23,198 nucleotides of DNA from RGIG4608 sp964413365 (GTDB lineage Bacteria > Bacillota > Clostridia > Oscillospirales > CAG-272), in NCBI GenBank assembly GCA_964413365.1, contig CAYPRM010000023.1, forward strand, positions 1 to 23,198, written 5' to 3'. Below, in pieces: positions 1 through 8,174 of this stretch. A program made the translations under genes and the position numbers. Below the pieces are notes generated by a model. That model saw only the letters and a program-made list of their open reading frames with translations. It made no database searches and was not told where the DNA came from. Position 1 is the stretch's first letter. Each line of letters starts with the position of its first letter.

Positions 1-146
1 TTCTTGACCATCTGACCGCCGATGGAACCTGCCTGACGGGAGGTAAGATCGCCGTTATAGCCATCGTTCTTAAGGTTTACGCCTACCTCGTTAGCTGCCT
101 GCATCTTGAACTGCTCAAGAGCCTTTTTAGCTGACTTGTTTGCCAT
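1..146 (-). CDS. Alpha/beta-type small acid-soluble spore protein (5' part, runs off the left edge)
   Basis: The 48 complete codons visible begin MANKSAKKALEQFK and contain the SASP signatures NEVGV, GYNGDLTSR and GSIGGQMVKK, so this is an alpha/beta-type SASP. These proteins coat and protect DNA in the dormant spore core and are later degraded by the germination protease GPR. The C-terminus lies outside the window. The ATG at 144-146 is preceded by GGAGAG (complement of 151-156) at a good distance. At the usual GPR cleavage region, where the family normally has Glu-Ile/Phe-Ala before the conserved Asn/Ser-Glu, this copy reads MQAANE, so the expected Glu is Gln. No clear sigma-G promoter was found in the leader. 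The family call is certain from the motifs; the effect of the altered site is inference. Confidence 0.95.
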   Translation of the reverse strand, partial: MANKSAKKALEQFKMQAANEVGVNLKNDGYNGDLTSRQAGSIGGQMVK

Positions 147-161
147 AGATCTCTCCGTTCT

Positions 162-240
162 GCCGCTTAGCGGCGTTTTTTTGCTTGAATTTCAAGCAAT
201 CTATATTATTGAGAGCACCGCAGAACGCCTCGGTGCTCTC
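162..240. other. Three stem-loops in the SASP leader
   Basis: Three perfect inverted repeats lie between the SASP gene and the operon terminator: GCCGC/GCGGC at 162-174 with a 3-nt loop, TTGCTTGA/TCAAGCAA at 181-199 with a 3-nt loop, and GAGAGCACCG/CGGTGCTCTC at 211-240 with a 10-nt loop. Read on the plus strand, the first is followed by seven T and looks like a terminator, but no plus-strand gene precedes it. Read on the minus strand, they would fold in the 5' leader of the SASP mRNA, the first only about 5 nt upstream of the ribosome binding site. Their role is unknown; control of translation or of mRNA stability is possible. Confidence 0.5.
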
Positions 241-335
241 GCATCGCAGCACTCCGCACTGCATCTCTGATATTATTTTGACCAATCGGAGATCTAATAT
301 TAGTGGAAAAATTTGTTTTTTATAAGATCGCGCGC

Positions 336-375
336 AAAAAAACAATCACGCCCCGACACTTAGTCGAGGCGTGAT
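336..375 (-). terminator. Intrinsic terminator of the ten-gene operon
   Basis: A 13-bp stem pairs 345-357 with 363-375 across a 5-nt loop. Its only imperfection is a G·T wobble in the minus-strand reading. The minus strand continues as TGTTTTTTTG (complement of 344-335), so this is a good rho-independent terminator. It lies just past the pgmB stop codon. The plus-strand side (CTTATTTTTT, 376-385) is also T-rich, so it may work in both directions. Confidence 0.9.
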
Positions 376-383
376 CTTATTTT

Positions 384-1043
384 TTAATTTAGTATTGAAA
401 GCAGGTCATCTGCCTTTTGGATGCTATGATCCGCGTATACGTAGCCCGATGCGCTACCGATCGCCACGGTGGCAAAGCCCCCTGCTCTGCCTGCGTCTAT
501 TCCTGCTATGGCGTCCTCAACGACGCAGCAGTCGTATGGCGGAAGGCTCAGAAGCTGCGATGCCACGAGGAACACCTCGGGATCGGGCTTACTATGTGTG
601 ATATTATTCCCGTCGGAGACCGCGTCAAAGAAGCCCTCAAGCCCGATATATTTAAGTATTATCGGTGTGTTTTTACTCGACGAGCCTATTGCGAGCTTAT
701 ATCCTCTCTTGCGGAGGGTGCGGAGTGTTTCGGCGACTCCGGGAAGGAGGTCGTTCGGGGTAAGGCACGAGAGAAGCTCCTTATAGATCCCGTTCTTACA
801 CTCAGCGAGAAGCTGCTTTTCGCTCTCGGAATATTCGCGTGTAGCTCGCTCGAGGATTATCTCGAGGCTTGCCATACGGCTGACTCCGCGGAGGCGGTCA
901 TTTATACTCTCGTCGAAGTATATTCCCTCCGCGTCCGCCATCTGCTTCCACGCGCGGTAATGGAGACCGTCAGTAGAAACGATAACGCCATCGAGGTCGA
1001 ATATCACTCCCTTTATTTTGTTCATTTTATCCGTATTATTCAT
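384..1043 (-). CDS. pgmB: Beta-phosphoglucomutase (HAD superfamily)
   Basis: This cytosolic enzyme interconverts beta-D-glucose-1-phosphate and glucose-6-phosphate, feeding the GH65 product into glycolysis. Family features in order are the nucleophile motif DLDGVI (Asp16 and Asp18), a cap-domain segment with GVSR, the phosphate-contact motif GSSSKN, SKPDPEVF with the conserved Lys, and VVEDAIAGI with the Glu-Asp pair that binds Mg2+. The length of 219 residues is normal for the family. An in-frame ATG at 1055 exists, but the second ATG (1043) has GAGGTG (complement of 1048-1053) directly upstream, so it is preferred; a third ATG at 1025 is less likely. The gene starts 13 nt after the GH65 stop and is the last gene of the operon. 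The GH65 and beta-PGM pair is a classic cytosolic disaccharide phosphorolysis module. Confidence 0.95.
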   Translation of the reverse strand: MNNTDKMNKIKGVIFDLDGVIVSTDGLHYRAWKQMADAEGIYFDESINDRLRGVSRMASLEIILERATREYSESEKQLLAECKNGIYKELLSCLTPNDLLPGVAETLRTLRKRGYKLAIGSSSKNTPIILKYIGLEGFFDAVSDGNNITHSKPDPEVFLVASQLLSLPPYDCCVVEDAIAGIDAGRAGGFATVAIGSASGYVYADHSIQKADDLLSILN

Positions 1044-1056
1044 TTTGCACCTCATA

Positions 1057-3309
1057 TCATATCTTACAGGTGAGCGTGCCGCGCAGGGGCTTTATCTCGC
1101 CGCTTGGCATTCGCACGCGGGCAGTGGATCTGCCACTTCCCTTCACTGTAAGCTCATCGCCGCGTAAGCTGAGGGTGATCCTCGTGCCGCGGTATACAAG
1201 GTTCACGGTAAGTCCGTCGAAAAGCGTTCTGACGGGATCTATGCGAAGCGTGCCGTCCTGCTCGACCGAGAGTCCGAAAACGCCGTAGAGGACTGCGAGA
1301 TATCCACCTGCGAGGCAACCGCTATGCACGCCCTGCCATGCCACTCCGTGGATATCGTCGACATCCATTTTGACGGTATTGAGCAGGTTCTTGCGGAAGG
1401 AGAGGGGCTGGTTATTACGTGCGCAGGCTATTGCGTGCACGGGGAACGTGAGTGAGGAGCTGACCTCACACATATTCTCGTAATAGTCCCAGTTCTCCGC
1501 AAAATGCGATCTATCCACGCCGACGTCGACCATGGTATAGAGCAAAATGACATCGGGCTGCTTGATTATCTGACTCTTATGGTAGAGTCCGCTCTTTTTC
1601 ATCTGGAACTGCTTGAGCGTTCCCTTTCCCTGCTCCTCAAGGGAGCGTGAGAGGCTGAAATAGCCGTCGAACTGCGGAATGAGTCCGTTCTCGCACATCG
1701 GGAGATAGAGTTTGTCCGCGACGTCCCTCATTTTTTCCATCTCCGACCGATCAAGCTCATATCCAAGCTCATCGCAGAGTGAGAGGAAGCGATCAAGGGC
1801 AAATCTGACGCAGTAATTTGTATATGCGTCGTTATCGACGTAGGGGTGATGCTCGTCCGTACCCGTTACCTTATGTATCTCGTATCTGTCTCTGTCGCCG
1901 ACAAATGTGACGCGCGAGAGCCAAAATCTCAGGCACTCGTGTACCATCTCCATGCCGTACTTGGTCATAAATTCGCGGTCGCCCGTGTAGCGGTAATAGT
2001 TGATCACGCCGTAGGGGATATCGGAATTTATATGTATCTGCATAAAGGGGTGGCGCGCGTACTGCCACACTCTCTCGTCGCCCTCCACGGAGGAGCAGAA
2101 TGCGAACATCGCTCCGCTATATCCGTTTTTCTCGGCGTTTTCCCTTGCCTGCGGTAACATTCTGTATCTGTACATAAGTGCATTTTTCGCAGTAGTCGGT
2201 GCGGTAAGGATGAAGAACGGGAGTTGGTGTATCTCACAGTCCCACCAGACGAACTGATTATACCGCTCGCCCGTGAGTCCCTTTGCGGAGATGCCGTGTA
2301 CGCTATCGTGCATCGAGGCAGAGATGGCGGTATGGTAGCTTGCAAATCTAAGATATGCATCGACCTCGTCATCGCCCTCGACCTTTACGTCCATATTTGA
2401 AAAATATTTCTTATAGCTGCGAGTATGTGCCGCTTTAAGCTCGGTATAGTTCGGTTTAGCGCCGTGCAGTCTTTCCTCTGCACACTCGGTGATATCCCTC
2501 TCGGTATCCCTATCTGTAACGATATACGATATCTTATCGAGAGTATAGGAATCGGCGGTCCTGCAGAGATAATTTATACCGAAGGTGCCGTTCTCGTTAT
2601 ACTCTCCGAGAAGCTCGCCCTCGGGGAGGATATGTCTTATGCCGTAGCAGGCGGAAAAGCCGTACTTATTTGTAGCATGGTATCTGTGTATTATGTCCGT
2701 GCCTCGACGCTCGAGCAGGTCGGTCGCGGTTATGAACTGACCGCCCGTCTTAACTGCGGTATCTATTCCCGACGCAAATCTTACGGGGAGCGTATGCCCG
2801 AGAGGTCTTACCTTTATTCTCTGGCAGTAGAGGTGCTCGTCATCAAAGGATGCGAAGCGTTCAAATGTTATTGAGGTGAGCCTTCCCTCTCCGTCATCCC
2901 ACACGACCTCTCTTTTATAGATTGCGGTGGCAGGATCGAGGGAGCGACTCCACTTGACAATCTTGCCCTCCCACGGGAGGAAGAGCTTATCACCGATAAA
3001 TATCTTGACTGTGAGGAAGTCGTGCATATTGACACAGCTGTCCTGACGCTCGAAGGTCTTGAGCTTTTCCTCGTCAAGGTAGTATTTTTTCATATACTCG
3101 TTGTCGGTGAATGGCTCGGTAACCTCGATTATCTCGTCTATAAAGCCACGAACGAATGCGCCCTGAACACGCAGAGAGCCAAATTCCTCAAAGCTTCCGC
3201 GGACGCCCATATAGCCATTTCCCGTCGTAAAGAGGGTGGCAAGTATGGGCTCGTCCGCCATATCGTATGAGAACTCGGTGAAATTTTTGTTTTTATCTGT
3301 TCCGTACAT
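1057..3309 (-). CDS. GH65 family inverting glycoside phosphorylase, substrate unresolved
   Basis: This 750-residue protein has no signal peptide, so it is cytosolic. GH65 phosphorylases cleave alpha-glucosides such as maltose, kojibiose, nigerose, trehalose or glucosyl-rhamnose with inorganic phosphate, releasing beta-glucose-1-phosphate. Visible features are an N-terminal beta-sandwich (about residues 1-290); VWWDCEIHQLPFF (354-366), which matches the family's FWDTE region; VTGTDEHHPYVDNDAYTN (481-498) with Glu486 as the likely general acid; KQPDV (583-587) and HGVAWQGVHSG (654-664) at the phosphate site; and a small C-terminal beta-domain. The usual FWDTE and GPDEYH motifs are altered to WWDCE and GTDEHH, pointing to a subgroup away from plain maltose phosphorylase. 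AGGA precedes the ATG. The gene sits directly ahead of pgmB, which consumes its product. The family call is firm; the substrate is not. Confidence 0.93.
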   Translation of the reverse strand: MYGTDKNKNFTEFSYDMADEPILATLFTTGNGYMGVRGSFEEFGSLRVQGAFVRGFIDEIIEVTEPFTDNEYMKKYYLDEEKLKTFERQDSCVNMHDFLTVKIFIGDKLFLPWEGKIVKWSRSLDPATAIYKREVVWDDGEGRLTSITFERFASFDDEHLYCQRIKVRPLGHTLPVRFASGIDTAVKTGGQFITATDLLERRGTDIIHRYHATNKYGFSACYGIRHILPEGELLGEYNENGTFGINYLCRTADSYTLDKISYIVTDRDTERDITECAEERLHGAKPNYTELKAAHTRSYKKYFSNMDVKVEGDDEVDAYLRFASYHTAISASMHDSVHGISAKGLTGERYNQFVWWDCEIHQLPFFILTAPTTAKNALMYRYRMLPQARENAEKNGYSGAMFAFCSSVEGDERVWQYARHPFMQIHINSDIPYGVINYYRYTGDREFMTKYGMEMVHECLRFWLSRVTFVGDRDRYEIHKVTGTDEHHPYVDNDAYTNYCVRFALDRFLSLCDELGYELDRSEMEKMRDVADKLYLPMCENGLIPQFDGYFSLSRSLEEQGKGTLKQFQMKKSGLYHKSQIIKQPDVILLYTMVDVGVDRSHFAENWDYYENMCEVSSSLTFPVHAIACARNNQPLSFRKNLLNTVKMDVDDIHGVAWQGVHSGCLAGGYLAVLYGVFGLSVEQDGTLRIDPVRTLFDGLTVNLVYRGTRITLSLRGDELTVKGSGRSTARVRMPSGEIKPLRGTLTCKI

Positions 3310-3335
3310 ATTTTTCCTATCTTAATTTGTGCTTA

Positions 3336-5657
3336 TCAGCCACCGAAAAGCTCTGCAAAAAATCTTCCGATAGCCTCGAATATGGACTTAAAGAAGTCCC
3401 CTATCCTCTCGAAGAAGCCCTTTTCCTGTTCTGTGGGCTCATCCGGCTCTGTCGGCTCTGTTGGCTCTGTCGGCTCAACGGGCAGATCGGGCTCTGTCTT
3501 TTCCTCAGTATGGATCGCCGTTATCTCAACGCTCATCGTGGATTTAGTAGCCCACGGAGAGAGGGAGACGTAGCAGGCGGTGGTATCCGTGAGGTGGGAG
3601 ATGCCTGAAAGCTCTGCGCTCGATATTATGAGCGTATCCGTGCCTACGGGAGATACAACGGTCATATTGACGTCGCCGCTCTGTGCTATATCGAATTTCA
3701 ACTCAAACGGGATCGCTCCGATATTACTGTATGTGAGCAGGTCGCTCCTACCGAGAGATGTTCCCGAGCCGAGGCTGACGCTACCGCTCGAGAAGTCGAT
3801 ATTTATAAGCAATCCCTCACCTGCAAGCCATTTATCCTTATAGGTATTCGAGAGCATTATTGCAAGGTTCTTATTATCAGATGTGATCTCAAGCCCCGTA
3901 AAGCCTATATGAAGCCCGTCAAGGCTCTGCTTTGTATTGAAGCCGAGGAAGTAGTTCTTCGTGGCGTTCTTCCAGTTAAGCTTAACGCCGCCGTTCTCGC
4001 TATCCTCTACCCAGCCGCTCGAGCTCAAGGGCGCTATGCTAAAGGTCTCGCTCTTTTTCGGAGCAAACTCGCCTGCACACTCGGTGATGAAGAATCTCTC
4101 GTAGTATTCCCTCTCAAGCTTCTCAAAATCATCGAGCCTTGTCATAAGAAATTTGACCTTATAGCTGAGCTTTCCTATCTCCTTGTGCATCGTGGTGATG
4201 TACTCGAGGTCGGACTCCGTAAGCTCTCGCTCCATAAGCTCCTCTATTCTCTCGTCAAATCTCTGTGCGATCCTGCTGTTCTCCTCGGTCATATCCGCCA
4301 GCGTCTGCGAAAGCTCGGTATACTTATAGAAGCAGTCGTAGGCTCTGACCTTGACGGTATAGGGGTACTCGAAATTGCCTGTGAAGGTCGCGGAATAGCT
4401 CTTTGGCATATTGGCAAGCCCCGGATCGTCATAGAAGGGCGTTACGATAGTGCGCGATGCTATGACCGCTCCCTTATCGTTCACTACCTCAATAACGTAG
4501 TAATAGACCATATCGTCGTCGACTGCAGACTTGAACTCAACTCTGAGCTCGCTGCTCGAGACCTCCGTTACCTCTATTCCTGCAGGAAATTGCGGTGCGC
4601 GGTTATTCTCGAGCCTTGCTTCTGCGGAATATCTCGTAAGAGACGAGCCGTCCGCCTTATATGCGTCGATGTACCAAGGCTTCTTTATGACCTGATCCCT
4701 TGCAAGGTCGATCCTCGTGATGCGGATATTGTTCTCGCTGTCCACCTCGACGATCATTCCCTGCGAGTAGGAGCGTCTGTTCTCGAGTGCGGTGATATCA
4801 AAATCAATATCCGACGAGCTGCCCGAGTTTATCTGTGTATAGGTGGTCTGATTTATGTTGCTCTCAAGATTTATAGCATAGTGCGTATGTCCGCTGAAAA
4901 GAATGACCTGAGGATAGTTCTTCAGAACGCTGTCAAGCTGTGCCGATGCACCCCAGTTGCCCGTATCCTTAGCGTCGTTCGTCATACTGCCGTACACTGT
5001 ATCCTTGGCAGGGCTATGGCAGGATACAAAGACGTATTTATCGGGATCCTGTGCAGTTATTCTGTCAAGGGTGCTTTTGAGCCATGTCTCCGTGGTTGCG
5101 GAGAGAGTGTTATAGCCCGGCATATAGGTCTGTATATCGACGCTGATGAAGTGATAGCCGTCTATCTCCACGTGGCGGTTGCCATCGTAGATGCTCTCCA
5201 TATCCTGATCGAAAAGGTACATATCCGAGCCGTATGCGCTGACAAATTCAGATCTTGACATACATCCTGCCCAGTAAACGTCGTGATTTCCGTGTGTGAA
5301 GATGACGGGCACCTTCGTAACGTCGAACGCCTCCTTGACTATCGACGCAACGAGCTCTGCCTGCTCCTTCTTGCCGTCCTGAGTTTGGTCGCCATTAAAG
5401 AGCACGGCATCAATACCGTTTTTTGCATATTTCTTTATTGTCGCAAGCGACCTTCTGAGTATCTCGTCGTTGCTTCCGTATCCCACGTGAGGATCGGAGA
5501 GATTTGCAAAGGTAAATACTATATCGTTCTCATCAAATGCGTGATCGGATGCTGACAAGGTGTTTACCCCCCCTTCTGCTCCCGCCAAAACGGGAAAAAT
5601 GCCGAGGCACATAACAAGTACCAGAGCAAGACTGAGTGCTTTTCTGAATCTTATCAT
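3336..5657 (-). CDS. Secreted calcineurin-like metallophosphoesterase with C-terminal amphipathic tail
   Basis: The 773-residue protein has a signal peptide (cleavage probably after AGA, residue 27). The catalytic domain (about 45-320) carries all metallophosphoesterase blocks: SDPH (Asp55, His57), NGDQTQD (Asp90), GNHD (Asn124, His125), CHSP (His214) and GHTH (His257, His259). It is followed by a fibronectin-III-like segment (about 345-455), a charged helical stretch (about 455-530) and a beta-sandwich (about 540-720) resembling those of the large secreted protein at 8175-11531. A linker of EPT repeats and a 27-residue aromatic amphipathic helix containing IFEAI and FFA end the chain. The tail resembles the C-terminus of the 8175-11531 product. 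It probably hydrolyses a phosphoester outside the cell; the substrate is unknown. AGGAG precedes the ATG at 5657. There is no LPXTG motif. Confidence 0.88.
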   Translation of the reverse strand: MIRFRKALSLALVLVMCLGIFPVLAGAEGGVNTLSASDHAFDENDIVFTFANLSDPHVGYGSNDEILRRSLATIKKYAKNGIDAVLFNGDQTQDGKKEQAELVASIVKEAFDVTKVPVIFTHGNHDVYWAGCMSRSEFVSAYGSDMYLFDQDMESIYDGNRHVEIDGYHFISVDIQTYMPGYNTLSATTETWLKSTLDRITAQDPDKYVFVSCHSPAKDTVYGSMTNDAKDTGNWGASAQLDSVLKNYPQVILFSGHTHYAINLESNINQTTYTQINSGSSSDIDFDITALENRRSYSQGMIVEVDSENNIRITRIDLARDQVIKKPWYIDAYKADGSSLTRYSAEARLENNRAPQFPAGIEVTEVSSSELRVEFKSAVDDDMVYYYVIEVVNDKGAVIASRTIVTPFYDDPGLANMPKSYSATFTGNFEYPYTVKVRAYDCFYKYTELSQTLADMTEENSRIAQRFDERIEELMERELTESDLEYITTMHKEIGKLSYKVKFLMTRLDDFEKLEREYYERFFITECAGEFAPKKSETFSIAPLSSSGWVEDSENGGVKLNWKNATKNYFLGFNTKQSLDGLHIGFTGLEITSDNKNLAIMLSNTYKDKWLAGEGLLINIDFSSGSVSLGSGTSLGRSDLLTYSNIGAIPFELKFDIAQSGDVNMTVVSPVGTDTLIISSAELSGISHLTDTTACYVSLSPWATKSTMSVEITAIHTEEKTEPDLPVEPTEPTEPTEPDEPTEQEKGFFERIGDFFKSIFEAIGRFFAELFGG
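3435..3480. repeat. Short coding repeat for the EPT linker
   Basis: Near-identical 9-nt units of the type GGCTCTGTC encode successive Glu-Pro-Thr triplets in the phosphoesterase linker. This is a low-complexity coding repeat, similar in design to the DQP repeat at 8305-8367. Confidence 0.8.
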
Positions 5658-5690
5658 AAGGCTCTCCTTTTGTGCTTTTATTTTTGTTTG

Positions 5691-8039
5691 TTATTTGTAG
5701 TAAATGCCGACGGAATCGATCTGCGTAGCAACGTTGTACGTTCCCGTAACCTCAAAGCCGAAGTTCATGCCTCCGATATAGAGGTCATCCCACTCGGTAT
5801 CCCCGAGGTAGCCGCGGCTCTTGGCGGTATTGAATGCCTCCCTTACGCTATCGAGCATATGGAAGTCAACTATTTTCTTCTGTCCCACAACGGGGCACTT
5901 GCCGTCCGAGTGGACGAGCATGGACGAGGGCTGATAGATGAAGGAATGTGTTGAGTCCTCCTTACCTGCGTCCTCTGCGGCAAAGCCGTTCGATACCGCG
6001 CCCGAGGAACGGTTATCCCAGAGGGTTATACCGAACCATACGTACTTACCGTAGTCCTTATGTTCCTGCGTTCTATTCTGCACGGTAATGTACCAGACGA
6101 GCTGAGCACAATGGGCGTTGGAGTCCGCCGCGCTTCCCATGCAGTCCTCGAATTTCGTGATCTCGTAGGTCATATTCATCACGAGGTCGGAAAGCTCCGA
6201 GACGTGAACGAGATCGGGGCCGAAATCCTGCGAGATGAGAGTGTGAGGCCAGCCCTCGCCATTCTGACGGGGTGCATCGTACTCTGTTTCCGCGTTGAGC
6301 TCCATATATACGGAGCCCTTCGTACTGTCGATGGTGAGTATCTTACCCGGGACTGTCTCGCCGTCGATCCTCTTGCCGTCGGAGATGTATGTGAACGACC
6401 TTCCGCCGTCAAAAAATGTTCTGTCAGCATAATCGTAGAGGTCGTATTTCGAGCCCCACTGTGAGAACACCCATGACGCATCGCCCGTAGCAGCCGTGCC
6501 TGCAACAGTGCCTGCTATCGTGCCGTCGGGCTTCATAATTTTTATACCGTTCTTCATAAAGGGATCGGCAAAGAGGGCGGAATAGCCGCGCGCGATGTAT
6601 TTTCCGTAGACCGTATCGTCCGTCTCGGTGCTCTCAACCTCAAAATCTATGAGTGTGGAGAGAAGGTTCATTGTGTAGACGCGAGCGAGGAAATCGTTGG
6701 GGTGATTTACGTTATTGCTCGACATCTCGGTGTAGTATTTTCCGCTCTCAAGGAGATCTGCGTGCATCGCACCGATATCAAGGACGGAAACATTTTCATA
6801 ATTCTTTGCTATCTTGCTGAGATATTCCGTATATTCGGTCTGATTCTTCGACTGATTCTTAGCCATGGGGTTGGCAAGGATCGTTCCGAGCAGAAGAATC
6901 TCACAGTCGGGATTCTGCGCTCTGACGGTCTTTATCATACTCATGATATTATTGCAGAAATTGTCTATGGAAACTCCGACAGATGCGTCGTTCATTCCAA
7001 AGCCGATGATGGCAAGGTCGGGAGCGAATCCCTTGAGCTCGCCCGATGCGAACTGCGTTGCAAGCCCGGGCTTCTGCACCTGCTGACCTGCTATCCAGCC
7101 CGTGCCGCCGCCCGTGCCGTTTGCGGAGGTCCAGCCGCCGACGCTCGTATTTTTGAGCGTTACGTTCGCTCCGTAATAGGCGGTAAGCTCCTCTGCAAGC
7201 ATATTGGGCCACGTGGGAAGGCTCGGTGCGATGCCGAGTATGGAGGACGAGTTAGCACCCGTTGAGATGCTGTCTCCGAAGACGAGGATATTTACGTCCT
7301 CGCCCGCCTCAAGCTTTCCATGTGTTTTGCTGAGTGTGCTGTCTCCGAGGTACTCGGGTACAGTTCCCTGCCACAAGCCCTCTCTATGCGTATAGGTAAC
7401 GCTGAGCTGCATCTGCACTATCTGATAGCCCTCGGTGAACGGCAGGCAAAGCCCATCGGTCTTTGAGGGAATGTCGGACTGCAGTGTGAGCCCGGGGAAT
7501 TTCTGCTCTCCTGTGAGCATCTTATCCGTGATATAGGGCATATCGGTCGAAAATTCGCTTATTTCAAGGATATCGTTATACACGATCTCGCCCTTTGCTA
7601 CAATATATCCGTTTTCATAGGTGAAGTCCTCACCCTCTGTAAACGTTATTATACAAGAGCCGTTATTCTCGTGGAAATACCACTTGACGGACTCTATTTT
7701 TTCCGATTCAAAAAGTAATTTGGCACGCGGTGCCTCAATAACATTGCCCTCTGCGTCGGTCTTGGCTACGAGCATAATGCTCTCGTCGTACATTGTATCG
7801 CCCGTCCAGAAGGGCTGTGCGTAATCGTTCAGCTTCATATCATTATCGGGAGGAGTTACATCTCCGCCTTTGTCGGTAGTTATTGTATCGGTTGGCTTTT
7901 TTGTTGTGGTCGTGCTCGAGCTTGTGCCCGTTCCACCGTTAAATTCAGTCCAGAATTCATCCCAGACCTCGCACGAGGCAAGGGGGAGCGTGAGTGCAAA
8001 TATCAGCACAAACGCAAGAAGTCTTACAGTGTTTTTCAA
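5691..8039 (-). CDS. Lipoprotein SGNH/GDSL esterase fused to a C-terminal domain shared with two neighbouring lipoproteins
   Basis: A lipoprotein signal ends LPLASC (Cys23) and is followed by a Ser/Thr-rich spacer. A beta-rich N-terminal domain (about 70-245) precedes the SGNH hydrolase core: GDSIS (Ser257, block I), SVGGW (block II Gly), GFGMND (Asn350, block III) and NVNHPND (His446, block V). The residue three before the His, usually Asp, is Asn443. Residues from about 478 to the end form a separate domain, with motifs WPH, YVWFGI, LWDNR, GKEDSTHSFIY and NFGFE, that also makes up the two lipoproteins at 11588-13793. The start is taken as TTG at 8037-8039 because AGAGGTG (complement of 8048-8054) lies 8 nt upstream and the signal peptide begins there. 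An ATG at 8105 would add 22 unlikely residues and fall inside a hairpin. It probably deacylates an extracellular glycan. Confidence 0.85.
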   Translation of the reverse strand: MKNTVRLLAFVLIFALTLPLASCEVWDEFWTEFNGGTGTSSSTTTTKKPTDTITTDKGGDVTPPDNDMKLNDYAQPFWTGDTMYDESIMLVAKTDAEGNVIEAPRAKLLFESEKIESVKWYFHENNGSCIITFTEGEDFTYENGYIVAKGEIVYNDILEISEFSTDMPYITDKMLTGEQKFPGLTLQSDIPSKTDGLCLPFTEGYQIVQMQLSVTYTHREGLWQGTVPEYLGDSTLSKTHGKLEAGEDVNILVFGDSISTGANSSSILGIAPSLPTWPNMLAEELTAYYGANVTLKNTSVGGWTSANGTGGGTGWIAGQQVQKPGLATQFASGELKGFAPDLAIIGFGMNDASVGVSIDNFCNNIMSMIKTVRAQNPDCEILLLGTILANPMAKNQSKNQTEYTEYLSKIAKNYENVSVLDIGAMHADLLESGKYYTEMSSNNVNHPNDFLARVYTMNLLSTLIDFEVESTETDDTVYGKYIARGYSALFADPFMKNGIKIMKPDGTIAGTVAGTAATGDASWVFSQWGSKYDLYDYADRTFFDGGRSFTYISDGKRIDGETVPGKILTIDSTKGSVYMELNAETEYDAPRQNGEGWPHTLISQDFGPDLVHVSELSDLVMNMTYEITKFEDCMGSAADSNAHCAQLVWYITVQNRTQEHKDYGKYVWFGITLWDNRSSGAVSNGFAAEDAGKEDSTHSFIYQPSSMLVHSDGKCPVVGQKKIVDFHMLDSVREAFNTAKSRGYLGDTEWDDLYIGGMNFGFEVTGTYNVATQIDSVGIYYK

Positions 8040-8047
8040 AATCGTTT

Positions 8048-8054
8048 CACCTCT
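8048..8054 (-). promoter_or_regulatory. Ribosome binding site that fixes a TTG start
   Basis: AGAGGTG on the minus strand lies 8 nt before the TTG at 8037-8039. No ATG or GTG in this frame has comparable spacing, so this site decides the start of the SGNH lipoprotein gene. Confidence 0.75.
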
Positions 8055-8079
8055 TTGCTGTGAAATTTGGTTTTGCGAT

Positions 8080-8113
8080 GCTTCCGAGTGCTGTATTTCA
8101 AGCACTCGGAAGC
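8080..8113. other. Perfect 13-bp stem-loop in the intercistronic gap
   Basis: GCTTCCGAGTGCT (8080-8092) pairs perfectly with AGCACTCGGAAGC (8101-8113) across an 8-nt loop. It lies about 25 nt upstream of the ribosome binding site of the SGNH gene. No T-run follows on either strand, so it is not an intrinsic terminator. In the operon mRNA it could act as a processing or stability element between the large secreted protein gene and the esterase gene. Confidence 0.6.
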
Positions 8114-8129
8114 CTTGGTCCTCTTCCCT

Positions 8130-8152
8130 ACTCCCCGAGGCTTTCGGGGAGT
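8130..8152. other. Perfect 9-bp stem-loop in the intercistronic gap
   Basis: ACTCCCCGA (8130-8138) pairs with TCGGGGAGT (8144-8152) around a 5-nt loop, with weaker extension outward. It begins about 20 nt after the stop codon of the 8175-11531 gene in the minus direction. It lacks a T-run. Together with the 8080-8113 hairpin it fills the longest gap inside the operon. Confidence 0.55.
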
Positions 8153-8174
8153 GGGAGCTTAATATTTTATTTTG

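Noticed and set aside
162..182. Plus-strand intrinsic terminator
   Set aside because: The 5-bp stem plus T7 fits the pattern, but no plus-strand gene precedes it. It is recorded instead as a stem-loop in the SASP leader.
3336..3480. Sortase-type LPXTG anchor in the phosphoesterase
   Set aside because: The only near match is LPVEP in the linker, and the sequence ends in an aromatic helix with no LPXTG, hydrophobic span or basic tail in the usual order.
3909..5258. Plus-strand open frame of 449 codons
   Set aside because: It is antisense to the metallophosphoesterase, whose catalytic motifs are all intact on the minus strand. The antisense product is Cys/Arg/Leu-rich with no domain or signal.
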